47,478 nt of DNA from Lachnospiraceae bacterium (GTDB lineage: Bacteria > Bacillota > Clostridia > Lachnospirales > Lachnospiraceae). The stretch is from positions 192,803-240,280 of the forward strand of contig JAAUZL010000018.1 in NCBI GenBank assembly GCA_014804615.1, written 5' to 3'. The position numbers and the translations under genes were made by a program. Below the pieces are notes generated by a model that was not told the origin of the DNA, did no database searches, and saw only the letters and a list, made by a program, of their open reading frames with translations. This document shows, in pieces, positions 31,477 to 40,582 of this stretch (positions are counted from its first letter, which is position 1; each line of letters opens with the position of its first letter).

Positions 31477-32760
31477 TCATCGTTTTGCCAATTCCGATGT
31501 GATCTCCTCCCAAGTGATGTTTTTCTCTGCCATCAAGACCATCATGTGATATAAAAAGTCCGAAATTTCGTATTTAATCTCATTGGTGTTGGGATTTTTG
31601 GCGGCGATCACGATCTCTGTGGCCTCCTCTCCCAGCTTTTTGAGGATCTTATCGATGCCCTTGTCGAAGAGATAATTGGTATAAGAGCCTTCTTTGGGAT
31701 GGACCTTGCGGTCTTTGATGACGGCAAACACCTGCTCAAATACCTTGAGCGGGTTTGATTCATCATACTCTTTTGCCATGATCTCCTGGAAAAAGCAGGA
31801 ATGAGAGCCGGTATGGCAGGCCGCACCGATCTGGGAGACTTTCGCCAGGATCGTGTCTTTATCGCAGTCGGCGGTCAGGGACTTTACATACTGATAATGC
31901 CCGCTGGTCTCGCCCTTGACCCAAAGCTCCTGACGGCTTCTGCTGTAATAGGTCATTTTGCCCGTCTTTAAGGTCATCTGATAGGCTTCCTCGTTCATGT
32001 AGGCCACCATCAATACCTCATCGGTCTTGTAATCCTGCACCACCACGGTGACATGCCCGTCGGAATTCAGCTTAAACTCCTCCCAGGGAATGGCGGGTTC
32101 AAAAGTATTCACGGCAATGTCGTTATTCTGGCAGAGCGCCTTGATTGCAAGAAGCTCCTTGGCATTTTCATTGATGGCCTTGCCGGAGATGCCGCAGATA
32201 TTGTCGTTTGACAAAATTTCCATGATCTTATCCAGAGATACCTCAGGCACGGAGGCGATCATGGGGAAGGGGGAAACGGCTATGGACTCCTTTAAGCAGG
32301 TTTCCCTCACTAAAATGATCTCTCCGATATACTCCTCGATCAGAGCCTCGTTTCTTGTGATGCTGTCGGCTTCCGTCACGCAGGCCACGATCTTGTCCTT
32401 GCCGAATTTCTGGGAAACCTCCGCTGTGATCTCAATGTTGCCGGGCTTGGAATAGTTGAGGGCGGCTTTTTTGCAGCCCGCATAGAGCAGCTTCTTGATG
32501 TCCTCCATACGCTTTACGTTCCCGGCACCGATGACGGGGATTTCCGCCTCGCTGCAGATGGCCTTGATGATGTCCAATGCCTCCTCATGGGCAGTATCGC
32601 CCTCGGACATGTCGTAGACGATCAGCTCATCCGCGTTGTTGTCGCTGTAGTATTTCCCCAGGGCCGCCGGATTCGTATCCACGATGGTACTGTCCGAAAA
32701 GCCCTTTACCGCGTTCCCTTTATACAGATAAATACAGGGGATAAATTTTTTATAATTCAT
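31477..32760 (-). CDS. hisIE: HisIE with an N-terminal HisF-like domain
   Basis: A 427-aa fusion. Residues 1-220 are a HisF-like TIM barrel (KKFIPCIYLYKGNAVKGF, LGKYYSDNNADELIVYD), but the catalytic Asp11 of HisF is Y11 and the Asp130 region reads VACVTEAD, so the barrel appears inactive. HisI (about 225-325) has D298-C299-D300-x-D302, C315 (CHTGSHSC) and C322 and opens the ring of PR-AMP. HisE (about 335-427, LGEEATEIVIAAKN) hydrolyses PR-ATP. Histidine steps 2 and 3 are thus in one chain. It is the last gene of the operon. Confidence 0.9.
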   Translation of the reverse strand: MNYKKFIPCIYLYKGNAVKGFSDSTIVDTNPAALGKYYSDNNADELIVYDMSEGDTAHEEALDIIKAICSEAEIPVIGAGNVKRMEDIKKLLYAGCKKAALNYSKPGNIEITAEVSQKFGKDKIVACVTEADSITRNEALIEEYIGEIILVRETCLKESIAVSPFPMIASVPEVSLDKIMEILSNDNICGISGKAINENAKELLAIKALCQNNDIAVNTFEPAIPWEEFKLNSDGHVTVVVQDYKTDEVLMVAYMNEEAYQMTLKTGKMTYYSRSRQELWVKGETSGHYQYVKSLTADCDKDTILAKVSQIGAACHTGSHSCFFQEIMAKEYDESNPLKVFEQVFAVIKDRKVHPKEGSYTNYLFDKGIDKILKKLGEEATEIVIAAKNPNTNEIKYEISDFLYHMMVLMAEKNITWEEITSELAKR

Positions 32761-32790
32761 AATTGCCTGTCATCCCTTTCTTTTGTCTTC

Positions 32791-33378
32791 TTACAGACTT
32801 CCTTTCGTGCTGAGTACACCCTGAATGCGCTCATCATAGGACACCGCCTCATCCAGTGCTTTTGCAAACGCCTTAAACATGGCTTCGATCATGTGATGGG
32901 CGTTTGTGCCGTCCAGCATGCGGAGGTGCAGATTCATGCCGGCGCTGTAGGATACCGCGTAAAAAAATTCCCGTACAAGCTCTGTGTCCAGCTCGCCTAC
33001 CCGCTCGGTTGAGAAGGTGCAGTCGAAAGCCAGATAAGGGCGCCCGCTCAGATCGATGGCGCACAGACAGAGCGCGTCATCCATGGGCAGAAGGAAGGAG
33101 CCGTACCGTTTGATTCCAGCTTTATCTCCCAGAGCTTCTCTGATGGCCTGTCCCAGCACGATGCCAGTATCTTCCACGGTATGGTGGCCGTCTACCTGCA
33201 GATCTCCATTGACTTGTAGAGTCAAATCAAAGAATCCGTGTTTGGTAAAGCCTTCCAGCATATGGTCAAAAAAACCGATGCCTGTGGTGATCTCGCCTTT
33301 TCCCGAACCATCAAGATTCAGTGTGACATTAATTTTCGTTTCCTTCGTGTTCCGCTCTATCGTTGCTGTTCTGGGCAT
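32791..33378 (-). CDS. hisB: Imidazoleglycerol-phosphate dehydratase
   Basis: A 195-aa Mn-dependent dehydratase of histidine synthesis (step 7). Family motifs are HHTVEDTGIVLGQA and the second metal site NAHHMIEAMFKAFA. It has no HisB phosphatase domain, as usual in Firmicutes. It lies 12 bp after hisD. Confidence 0.97.
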   Translation of the reverse strand: MPRTATIERNTKETKINVTLNLDGSGKGEITTGIGFFDHMLEGFTKHGFFDLTLQVNGDLQVDGHHTVEDTGIVLGQAIREALGDKAGIKRYGSFLLPMDDALCLCAIDLSGRPYLAFDCTFSTERVGELDTELVREFFYAVSYSAGMNLHLRMLDGTNAHHMIEAMFKAFAKALDEAVSYDERIQGVLSTKGSL

Positions 33379-33391
33379 AATACTCTCCTCT

Positions 33392-34681
33392 CTATTCGAA
33401 TCGCACCCGTATGGAATTGGCGTGGGCGCTCAGTCCCTCTCTCTCGGCAAAAAGCTCGATATCCTTATGGGCCTCTTCCAGAGCTTTTCTGGAATAAGAG
33501 ATCAGGCTGGTCTTCTTCACAAAATCATCCACACTGAGCGGTGAAAAGAACTTCGCCGTGCCGTTGGTGGGCAGAATATGATTCGGTCCCGCGTAATAGT
33601 CGCCAAGAGGCTCTGAGGAATACTCTCCCATAAAGATCGCCCCGGCATTTTCAATCTTTGTCATCACTTCATAAGGATCCTTGGTCAGGATCTCCAAGTG
33701 TTCGGAAGCGATGGCATTTGCAGCACTGACAGCATCTTCCATGGTATCTGCGATCAGCTGGTAACCGTAATTTTCCAGTGATTTCCTTATGATATTTGCT
33801 CGGGGAAGGGTCTGTAAAAAGCCCTCGATCTGGGCAGTCACCTGATCCGCCAGCGTCTCGCTTGTGGTGATCAGAATAGCGCTTGCAAGCTCATCGTGCT
33901 CCGCCTGAGATAACAGATCGGCGGCCACATAACGGGGATTGGCCGTCTCATCGGCAATCACCAGAATTTCGCTGGGGCCTGCGATGGAATCGATACTCAC
34001 ATGGCCGAAGCAGGCCTTTTTTGCCAACGCCACGAAGATATTGCCGGGGCCTGTGATCTTATCAACCTTGGGAATACTCTCTGTACCGAAGGCCATAGCC
34101 GCGATGGCCTGAGCGCCGCCAACCTTATAGATCTCGTCTATGCCCGCGATCTTCGCCGCCGCCAGTGTGCCGGGATTTACCTTGCCGTCCGGCCCTGCGG
34201 GGGTAGTCATGATGATCTTTTTGACTCCGGCTACTTTAGCAGGAATCGCATTCATCAGTACACTGCTGGGATAGGCCGCCTTGCCGCCGGGCACATAGAT
34301 GCCGGAAGCAGCGATGGGTAGGATACGCTGCCCCAGGATCGTGCCGTCAGTCCGGGTGTCGATCCAGCTGTTGCGGCGCTGCTTTTCGTGAAAAGCGATG
34401 ATGTTGGCAGCGGAATCCTGCATTACTCGAATAAACTCGCTGTCAATGCTTGCAAAAGCCTCCTCAATCTCCGCTCTGGTGACACGCACATTGTCTGCGT
34501 TAATATTCCATTTATCGAATTGAGTTGTGTAGTCAAAAACCGCCTCATCGCCCTTTTCACGCACATTGGCGATGATATCCGCCACGACTGATTCGTATTT
34601 TCCGTAGCTGCCGGGACTTCGTTCTAACAGGTTGTTCAGAATATCCTGCTGGGTCTTTGCTGTCAATTTTATTTTCTGCAT
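33392..34681 (-). CDS. hisD: Histidinol dehydrogenase
   Basis: A 429-aa Zn-dependent enzyme that oxidises L-histidinol to histidine. Motifs are GPGNIFVALAKK, DSIAGPSEILVIADE, LSQAEHDELASAILIT (zinc ligands) and GPNHILPTNGTA. It is full length. It lies 33 bp after the SIMPL gene. Confidence 0.97.
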   Translation of the reverse strand: MQKIKLTAKTQQDILNNLLERSPGSYGKYESVVADIIANVREKGDEAVFDYTTQFDKWNINADNVRVTRAEIEEAFASIDSEFIRVMQDSAANIIAFHEKQRRNSWIDTRTDGTILGQRILPIAASGIYVPGGKAAYPSSVLMNAIPAKVAGVKKIIMTTPAGPDGKVNPGTLAAAKIAGIDEIYKVGGAQAIAAMAFGTESIPKVDKITGPGNIFVALAKKACFGHVSIDSIAGPSEILVIADETANPRYVAADLLSQAEHDELASAILITTSETLADQVTAQIEGFLQTLPRANIIRKSLENYGYQLIADTMEDAVSAANAIASEHLEILTKDPYEVMTKIENAGAIFMGEYSSEPLGDYYAGPNHILPTNGTAKFFSPLSVDDFVKKTSLISYSRKALEEAHKDIELFAEREGLSAHANSIRVRFE

Positions 34682-34714
34682 GGTAGTTTACCTCATAACT
34701 TTTTTAAATTCGAT

Positions 34715-35461
34715 TTAGTCTACACTATAATTCAGTTTCACGGTGATGGAAGCGGTCTTCTTCCGGGAGCTGGTATCGAAATAGCCGCCGTAGCTGTACT
34801 CGGTGTTGCTGTTCTGGGCAGTGATCTGGAAAACGCCCAGATTAGCATTTAATAGCTCACCAATATTTGCACCGGTGCCCGCCGCCAACAGATCAATCCT
34901 GTCCTTGGCATTCTGGGTCGCCTCTTCGATCAGCTGTAATTTTAACTCATCCAGCTTCGTGTAATAGTATTCCGGATCATCCGAGGCAAACTGCACATTG
35001 GACTCGATCAGTCCGGAAATATCGCGAGAAATATTCTCAATCTTATCCACGTCCGAGGAGGTAATGGAGACATTCTGATAGAGATTGTAGCCAACTATGT
35101 AATCCCGGAGACGGTCACCGTTTTCGTTGTACTCAGATTCCCAGTTGGGACTGATACTGACGGAGCTGAACACCATCTCCTCCTCCGTCACGCCGTTTTC
35201 CAACAGATAATTTCTTACCATCTCAGCGTCCTTTTTGATGGAACGATAGGCTTCCTGGGTGGTCGTTCCTTCTCTGGAAAAGCTGCCCCGCCAGACGATC
35301 AGATCCGACTCAAAATCACAGTTTGCGGAGCCGGTGGCGGTCAGACCGCCGCTGCCGGAAGTCCTTTTATAGTCCACCAGATTTCCGGAAAAAACATAAC
35401 AGCAAATGATAGCGCAGATGCCTGCGATCAATGCGATGATAATTCCTTTATATTCTTTCAT
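34715..35461 (-). CDS. SIMPL domain (DUF541) protein
   Basis: A 248-aa protein with an N-terminal signal anchor (about 7-26) and a SIMPL domain (about 40-245) with GSANCDFESDLIVWRGSF and a late LNANLGVFQITA segment. SIMPL proteins are periplasmic or surface-exposed and of unclear function. It lies inside the his operon between hisG and hisD, with 14 and 33 bp gaps, so it is co-transcribed with the pathway. Confidence 0.82.
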   Translation of the reverse strand: MKEYKGIIIALIAGICAIICCYVFSGNLVDYKRTSGSGGLTATGSANCDFESDLIVWRGSFSREGTTTQEAYRSIKKDAEMVRNYLLENGVTEEEMVFSSVSISPNWESEYNENGDRLRDYIVGYNLYQNVSITSSDVDKIENISRDISGLIESNVQFASDDPEYYYTKLDELKLQLIEEATQNAKDRIDLLAAGTGANIGELLNANLGVFQITAQNSNTEYSYGGYFDTSSRKKTASITVKLNYSVD

Positions 35462-35475
35462 GATAAGATTCCTCT

Positions 35476-36120
35476 CTATAAATGACTTCTCAAATCCTGT
35501 ATCAGCTTCCGAATCCGCTCTGTTTCCATCTGCATGCTCACCTGATTGACGATCATGCGGGCGGACAGCGGGCAGATTTCTTCCAGAACGCCCAGCCCGT
35601 TCTCTTTTAAGGTGGAACCGGTTTCCACGATATCCACGATCACGTCAGCCAGATCCACGATCGGTCCAAGTTCCACGGAACCGTTCAACTTGATGATATC
35701 CACAGTCTGGTGCTTTTTATTGTAGAAATAGTCCTTGGCAATGTTGGGATATTTGCTGGCGACTCGTATCATCTCGTGGTGCTGCAACAACTCCTTTGCA
35801 CTCTCGGGCCCGCAGACACACATACGGCATTTCCCGTAGCCTAAGTCCAGTACCTCGTAGACCCGTCTGTTTTCTTCCATGATGGTGTCTTTTCCCACCA
35901 CGCCGATATCGGCTGCGCCGTATTCCACATAGGTGGGCACATCCGGCGACTTTGCGAGGAAGAAACGCAGTTTATGCTCCTCGTTCACAAAGATCAGCTT
36001 GCGGGAGTTTTTGTCCTTCATCTCCTCACAGGTGATACCTATCTGCTCAAACAATTCCATAGTCTTATTGGCAAGACGGCCCTTTCCCAGGGCAAATGTC
36101 AAATATCTTTCTTCGCTCAT
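35476..36120 (-). CDS. hisG: ATP phosphoribosyltransferase, short form
   Basis: A 214-aa HisG, lacking the C-terminal regulatory domain of long HisG, so it needs HisZ. Family segments are FALGKGRLANKTMELFEQIGI, GAADIGVVGKDTI and DIVETGSTLKENGL. It catalyses the first committed step of histidine synthesis and follows hisZ by 32 bp. Confidence 0.96.
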   Translation of the reverse strand: MSEERYLTFALGKGRLANKTMELFEQIGITCEEMKDKNSRKLIFVNEEHKLRFFLAKSPDVPTYVEYGAADIGVVGKDTIMEENRRVYEVLDLGYGKCRMCVCGPESAKELLQHHEMIRVASKYPNIAKDYFYNKKHQTVDIIKLNGSVELGPIVDLADVIVDIVETGSTLKENGLGVLEEICPLSARMIVNQVSMQMETERIRKLIQDLRSHL

Positions 36121-36152
36121 GTTATCCTTCCGTTCTGAAGCACGGGCTTCTG

Positions 36153-37271
36153 TTATTTTTCGCCGGCAGGCAGTAACGCCACAGATCTGCCTTCGGAACG
36201 TATCCTGCGCGCTTCTGCAAGTTTTGCTGTAAAGTCATCATCTGTATAATACAGGTTGGTGCAGGATTCCGGACCGGCGATGGACACACTCTGCCTGTTC
36301 ATGGCAGACAACAAATCATCCACCACGATCACAAAGCCGATGGCGGGAGCTTCTTTGCCAAAATGGGCCAACAGATTGTCATAGCGGCCGCCCTTTACGA
36401 TGGCATCACCCACGCCATAGGTATATCCTTTGAAAATAATGCCCGTGTAATAATTATACTTACTGAGCATCCCCAGGTCAAAGGAAACGTATTTTTCCAC
36501 GCCGTAATCCGTAAGTACTTGATAAAGGCGTTCCAGCCGCTCTATGGCTGACAGAGAACGTTCGTTGGAGACAGCTTTTTTTGCTTCCTGCAAAATATCC
36601 ACAGAACCGAAGAGCTCGCTCACCTTAAGAAGCGCTTCCTTATCCTGGGCAGACACATGGATGCTGTCTAAAAGCTCCTCCGCCCCGAAGTAATTTTTGC
36701 CGGATATAAACTCCCGAAGCTCCAGTTCCGTCTCCTCATCCAGTCCGGCCTGCGCACAGATCCCCTTGAAAAATTCCAGATTGCCTACGCTGATCTGAAA
36801 TTCAGACAGGCCTGCGTGAGACAGCGCCTCGATCGTCATGGCGATCATCTCCGCATCCGCATAGACGGAAGGGTCTCCGATCAGTTCCGCACCCATCTGG
36901 GTCGATTCTTTCAGTTTCCCCTGCAAGCTGGAAGTGTTGGAAAAGGTATTTCCCTGATACCAGAGCCGGATCGGCACATCCTCATCCATGAAATATTTCG
37001 CCGCACAGCGGGCGATGGATGGGGTAAAGTCAGGCCGCAGAACCAGCGTATTTCCCTCTTTATCAAAAAACTTATAGAGCTCCTTGGAGGGGGTTGTGCC
37101 AACTTCCTTGGAAAAAACGTCAAAAAACTCAAAGGTAGGGGTCTGGATATCCCGATAACCGTACCCTCTGATCTTCTCCGAGAGAAGCCCCTCCACGACG
37201 GTTTTTCTCTCTTTCTCATCTCCGTAGATGTCCCGGACGCCCTCCGGGGTATGTACCAGTTTCCTGCTCAT
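36153..37271 (-). CDS. hisZ: ATP phosphoribosyltransferase regulatory subunit HisZ
   Basis: A 372-aa protein related to histidyl-tRNA synthetase. It has class II core segments (LRPDFTPSIARCAA, WYQGNTFS) and GGRYDNLLAHFG but lacks the tRNA anticodon domain. It binds histidine and activates short HisG. It is the first gene of the operon. Confidence 0.94.
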   Translation of the reverse strand: MSRKLVHTPEGVRDIYGDEKERKTVVEGLLSEKIRGYGYRDIQTPTFEFFDVFSKEVGTTPSKELYKFFDKEGNTLVLRPDFTPSIARCAAKYFMDEDVPIRLWYQGNTFSNTSSLQGKLKESTQMGAELIGDPSVYADAEMIAMTIEALSHAGLSEFQISVGNLEFFKGICAQAGLDEETELELREFISGKNYFGAEELLDSIHVSAQDKEALLKVSELFGSVDILQEAKKAVSNERSLSAIERLERLYQVLTDYGVEKYVSFDLGMLSKYNYYTGIIFKGYTYGVGDAIVKGGRYDNLLAHFGKEAPAIGFVIVVDDLLSAMNRQSVSIAGPESCTNLYYTDDDFTAKLAEARRIRSEGRSVALLPAGEK

Positions 37272-37337
37272 ATTGTCCTCATTTCTAAATTATGGTTCAT
37301 TTTAATGCAAAACTTTTGCCTGTTTAAACTCGTTTTA

Positions 37338-37362
37338 ACTTTACGCTTTAGCGCTTTAAAGT
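37338..37362 (-). promoter_or_regulatory. Dyad in the his operon leader
   Basis: ACTTTA-CGC (37338-37346) pairs with GCG (37351-37353) and TAAAGT (37357-37362), with a 3-nt bulge. It lies in the ~120-nt leader of hisZ. No T-box antiterminator motif is seen, so it is either an operator or a small attenuator. Confidence 0.4.
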
Positions 37363-37400
37363 GATAATTCGCTAATTTGATAACAAACTAAACTTTTTAT

Positions 37401-37429
37401 ACTATACCTCATATTATTCTGTTTGTCAA
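37401..37429 (-). promoter_or_regulatory. Promoter of the his operon
   Basis: On the minus strand, a consensus -35 TTGACA (37429-37424) and -10 TATAGT (37406-37401) are 17 bp apart. It begins two bases after the recU stop. Confidence 0.85.
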
Positions 37430-37430
37430 A

Positions 37431-37967
37431 CTATTCCACCCTGTCATCCAGATCTTTTTGCAGCATATCCAGATAAGGCACCAGAACGCCATGCTTTTTC
37501 GGCAGCACATACTCCGGATTCAGCTCATCGTATCGGAAGCTCTTTCTGCCGCCCTCCTGCGCCCGATCCCAGAAAAATCGCAGCATTTCGTAAGGCAGAT
37601 AATAGAAAGTATCCTTGTGGGTGTAGTAGATCAGAAAAAAAGCGACTCCCTTCTGCTTTTCAAACTGCTCCATAAAGTGTACCTGATGCGCATGAATGTT
37701 TTGCAGGGAAAAAGTGTCAACCGCACATTCCTTGGCATCGAAGCAGACAGGGATTCCCTGTACTACGCCAATGTAATCGACCGTGCTCTTCTGATCAAAG
37801 TAGGCCAGCGTGATGTGACGGCTCTCCTTGTCGATATTGATGGGCGTAATGGGAGTAGGCACCTTCTGAATCAGCGCCAGCCCGTGTTCCTGATATTTTT
37901 CATTGGTTCTGTTGATCAGATCTTCCAAGGTTGAACCGCGCAGGCCGCGGGAGTTCCAGGTTGCCAT
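37431..37967 (-). CDS. recU: Holliday junction resolvase RecU
   Basis: A 178-aa nuclease. It contains RGSTLEDLINRTNEKY, then the catalytic region STVDYIGVVQGIPVCFDAKE with its acidic and lysine residues, and the family's FYYLPYEML. It resolves Holliday junctions in recombination and chromosome segregation. A GTG at 37973 opens the frame, but GGAGG is 8 bp from the ATG at 37967. It ends next to the his promoter. Confidence 0.92.
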   Translation of the reverse strand: MATWNSRGLRGSTLEDLINRTNEKYQEHGLALIQKVPTPITPINIDKESRHITLAYFDQKSTVDYIGVVQGIPVCFDAKECAVDTFSLQNIHAHQVHFMEQFEKQKGVAFFLIYYTHKDTFYYLPYEMLRFFWDRAQEGGRKSFRYDELNPEYVLPKKHGVLVPYLDMLQKDLDDRVE

Positions 37968-37982
37968 AGTCACTGCCTCCGT

Positions 37983-38999
37983 TCAGTCAAAGGTCATATC
38001 GGCTGCCCGCTCAAAGGCAGGCGGCATTTCAGCTGAAAAAACTTGTTCGCTGAGATCCGTAAAGGGCGTTTCCAGTTCGGGAAATTCTACCCGGCAGGCA
38101 TGCAGAAGCTGGGCTTCGATCCGGCAGGCCTTTTTATAGCGGTCATTCCATGCCTTGTCGCCATACTTATAATCTCCCAACAGAGGATGTCCGATGGATG
38201 CCAGATGGGCCCTGATCTGATGGGGCTTTCCCGTAATCAGCTTCACTTCCAGAAGTGTCTTATCCGCCTCCTGTTTCAGAGGTTGATATCTTGTCTTAAT
38301 ATAAGAAGCTGTCTGCTCTCTGTCGGGAGGATTCTTACGGATCGTCACCTTATTGTGAACCTCATCCTTCGTAAGATATCCCTCGATCGTCTGTGAGGTT
38401 TCCACATGCCCCTTCACATAGAGTCTGTAATACTTATGAAGTGTCCGCTCTTTCAAAAGATCCCCCAGAAGCTGGGCTCCCCGGACAGATTTGGCACATA
38501 AAACGATGCCGCTGGTATTGCGGTCCAGCCGATTGCAGGCAGCCGGCTTATAGGCGGCAGGGGAATCATCCGACAGTTCTCCCTTAGAAAACAGATAACC
38601 GGCAAGCCATTCATTCAGGGAAAGGTCTGTTTCCTTCGCCTTCTGGGTCAACAGTCCTGTCGGTTTGTCAACGATCAGGATATGCTCATTTTCATAGAGA
38701 ATCGGCAGACTTCCATAGTATTCGTAGGCCTGCCGCCAGAGAAGACTCTCTTTTGCATCTTGAGACTTTGACTGCCCCTTGCCCATAAACTTATGCAGTG
38801 TTTCCTCCGCAAAGAACAGCTTTACCTGATCTCCCACAGCCAGCACCTCGCTGCCCTGTGCCTTTTTGTCATTTAAGGTAATGTTCTTTTTGCGAAGCAT
38901 CTTGTGAAGGAAACCGGAGCCTGCCTCCGGCAGCAATTTATATAAGTAACGGGCCAGCCTTTGTCCGGCCTCCCGCTCGGTAATTTCCTGTTGATACAT
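37983..38999 (-). CDS. RluA family pseudouridine synthase
   Basis: A 338-aa enzyme with an N-terminal S4-like RNA-binding region (about 1-65) and the catalytic domain. The catalytic aspartate is D159 in the NRLDRNTSG motif. Other family segments are YENEHILIVDKPTGLL and LITGKPHQIRAHLASIGHPLLGD. The S4 domain and length resemble RluC/RluD; the target uridine is not certain. Confidence 0.9.
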   Translation of the reverse strand: MYQQEITEREAGQRLARYLYKLLPEAGSGFLHKMLRKKNITLNDKKAQGSEVLAVGDQVKLFFAEETLHKFMGKGQSKSQDAKESLLWRQAYEYYGSLPILYENEHILIVDKPTGLLTQKAKETDLSLNEWLAGYLFSKGELSDDSPAAYKPAACNRLDRNTSGIVLCAKSVRGAQLLGDLLKERTLHKYYRLYVKGHVETSQTIEGYLTKDEVHNKVTIRKNPPDREQTASYIKTRYQPLKQEADKTLLEVKLITGKPHQIRAHLASIGHPLLGDYKYGDKAWNDRYKKACRIEAQLLHACRVEFPELETPFTDLSEQVFSAEMPPAFERAADMTFD

Positions 39000-39010
39000 G
39001 TTATTTACCT

Positions 39011-39583
39011 CTAGAGGGAAACATTATACAGCAGCTGCAAAATACTTTCTCTGTCCTTATGTTCATCCAGATTCATGTCTAACAACCGACTCAGTCGGTC
39101 AATATACTTATCCTCCTGAGAAAAGATGTTAACCGTCACACCTTTGATGCCCTCCTGCACAAGGAGCTGATCCAGGTGCTTTTCCGCCGCCCGGCAGTCA
39201 CAGTTGGCATTTTCCGTGATGCCGCAGAGTATGCCGCCCTTCAGGGCCATATGGCTGATGGGATAATTTTTCTGATAGGAAGTAAAGTAAAGATCATAGC
39301 AGGTATCCAGCTTGTTATCATAGTCTATTAATGTCTGATACAGCCCTTCGCTGCAGCCTTTTGCCGTCAAAAAGATGATGAAGTTGACTGCGCTCTTGCA
39401 GGCGGGCAGGCACCCTAAGATCGCCACTATCGTGAGGAGGTTTTTGTTACTGCCCGTAGTCACCAGACCGATCACATAGAGCCCTATGGAGAGCAAAAAG
39501 AAAAGCACTGTTCTGAGTGCCGTGTAGAGTTTTCGATTTTGTAAATAGCCATAGCTGCCTTTCGGCGTTAATAATTTTTTCAT
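39011..39583 (-). CDS. Hypothetical membrane protein
   Basis: A 190-aa protein of no family I recognise. It has two hydrophobic segments (about 22-42 and 50-73) and a cytoplasmic domain of about 110 residues. It has a consensus-spaced promoter and lies 11 bp ahead of the pseudouridine synthase gene, so it is likely the first gene of a unit with that gene and recU. Confidence 0.7.
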   Translation of the reverse strand: MKKLLTPKGSYGYLQNRKLYTALRTVLFFLLSIGLYVIGLVTTGSNKNLLTIVAILGCLPACKSAVNFIIFLTAKGCSEGLYQTLIDYDNKLDTCYDLYFTSYQKNYPISHMALKGGILCGITENANCDCRAAEKHLDQLLVQEGIKGVTVNIFSQEDKYIDRLSRLLDMNLDEHKDRESILQLLYNVSL

Positions 39584-39626
39584 GAGATCTCGTGTTCCCT
39601 GTGTTAAGATTCTGTTTTACCATATT

Positions 39627-39655
39627 CAGTATAGCTTTTTCATAGGGAAAATACA
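39627..39655 (-). promoter_or_regulatory. Promoter of the 39011-39583 gene
   Basis: On the minus strand, -35 TTGTAT (39655-39650) and -10 TATACT (39632-39627) are 17 bp apart, about 45 bp ahead of the start. Confidence 0.65.
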
Positions 39656-39663
39656 AGCAATCT

Positions 39664-39867
39664 TCATTCTGAGAAAATAAATATTTCCTCAATCGGCACT
39701 TCCACGACTCTGGATATGTCTATTGCTAATTTCAATGAGGGATTGTACTGTGCCTTTTCCAGCCGCATGATCGTTTCTCTGCGGACTCCGACTAAATCTG
39801 CCAACTGCTCTTGTGTCAATTCTTTTAACAGACGATACTTCTTCAATCTACATTCGAATTCTGCCAT
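39664..39867 (-). CDS. Small XRE/YozG-type HTH regulator
   Basis: A 67-aa single HTH domain: LKKYRLLKELTQEQLADLVGVRRETIMRLEK, then PIEEIFIF. It starts 2 bp after the DUF3796 gene, so both come from one mRNA. Such pairs are common in Clostridia; the small HTH usually represses the operon, and a dyad sits on its promoter. Confidence 0.88.
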   Translation of the reverse strand: MAEFECRLKKYRLLKELTQEQLADLVGVRRETIMRLEKAQYNPSLKLAIDISRVVEVPIEEIFIFSE

Positions 39868-39869
39868 AT

Positions 39870-40565
39870 CTATGATTCCTTCATATCATCTTCAATGTAA
39901 TATTCGTTTTTATCGACATATTTCCCGTTAATATGTTCATCATTACTGTATTCATTGTGGTCATAACGATATAACAGATACTCGCTGAGAAAAATGGCAA
40001 GCGCAATTGATAACGAGATCAGGATGTATATCACAGTAAATAAAGATTCTATGCTCATAAAACTCTCACCGATAAGGATAAGGATGAAAGCAAATATGAT
40101 AACGGCAAAAGCGGCTTTTAATGCCATAAGCTGTGCTTTCTTTTTATTTTCCCGAAACCTCTCATCCATTAAGGTATTAGACATTTTACCCTCATAGAAA
40201 AATCCAAAAAAACCGAAAAAAACAAAGCGGAACCAACCGCCACCTATAAATCCCAAAAAACCAAAAAAACCAAGAAATCCCAGTTTGGCGTTGAGTTTGC
40301 GGGTCCTGTTTGTTTTGAGAATATTCTTCTTTTGCTGAATACTTGTCTTTCCCAGACAAACCAACAAATAGTATCCATACACTATTGTCAGTATAATCGA
40401 ACAGATCATAGGAATATCTTTCGGGCTGAATTGATATGTCTCTAAATCTGTCGGCACTATAAGACGTGATTCGTTATACCTCACGGAATACCAAATTGAT
40501 GCAGCTAAAAAGATCATACATAGGATTCCCGGTATAATTATTTCCTTTGCTTTATTTCTTTTCAT
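39870..40565 (-). CDS. DUF3796 membrane protein
   Basis: A 231-aa membrane protein with an unusual Phe/Gly-rich middle: KLGFLGFFGFLGFIGGGW and FFGFFGFFYEGKMSN, the DUF3796 signature. There are about four hydrophobic segments overall. The frame opens at 40574, but GAGGG is 10 bp from the ATG at 40565. The function is unknown. It pairs with the small XRE gene downstream. Confidence 0.8.
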   Translation of the reverse strand: MKRNKAKEIIIPGILCMIFLAASIWYSVRYNESRLIVPTDLETYQFSPKDIPMICSIILTIVYGYYLLVCLGKTSIQQKKNILKTNRTRKLNAKLGFLGFFGFLGFIGGGWFRFVFFGFFGFFYEGKMSNTLMDERFRENKKKAQLMALKAAFAVIIFAFILILIGESFMSIESLFTVIYILISLSIALAIFLSEYLLYRYDHNEYSNDEHINGKYVDKNEYYIEDDMKES

Positions 40566-40582
40566 AATATTCATCCCTCATA

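Noticed and set aside
37272-37430. Histidine T-box riboswitch before hisZ
   Set aside because: No TGGNACCGCG-type antiterminator or specifier loop is visible on the minus strand of the leader.
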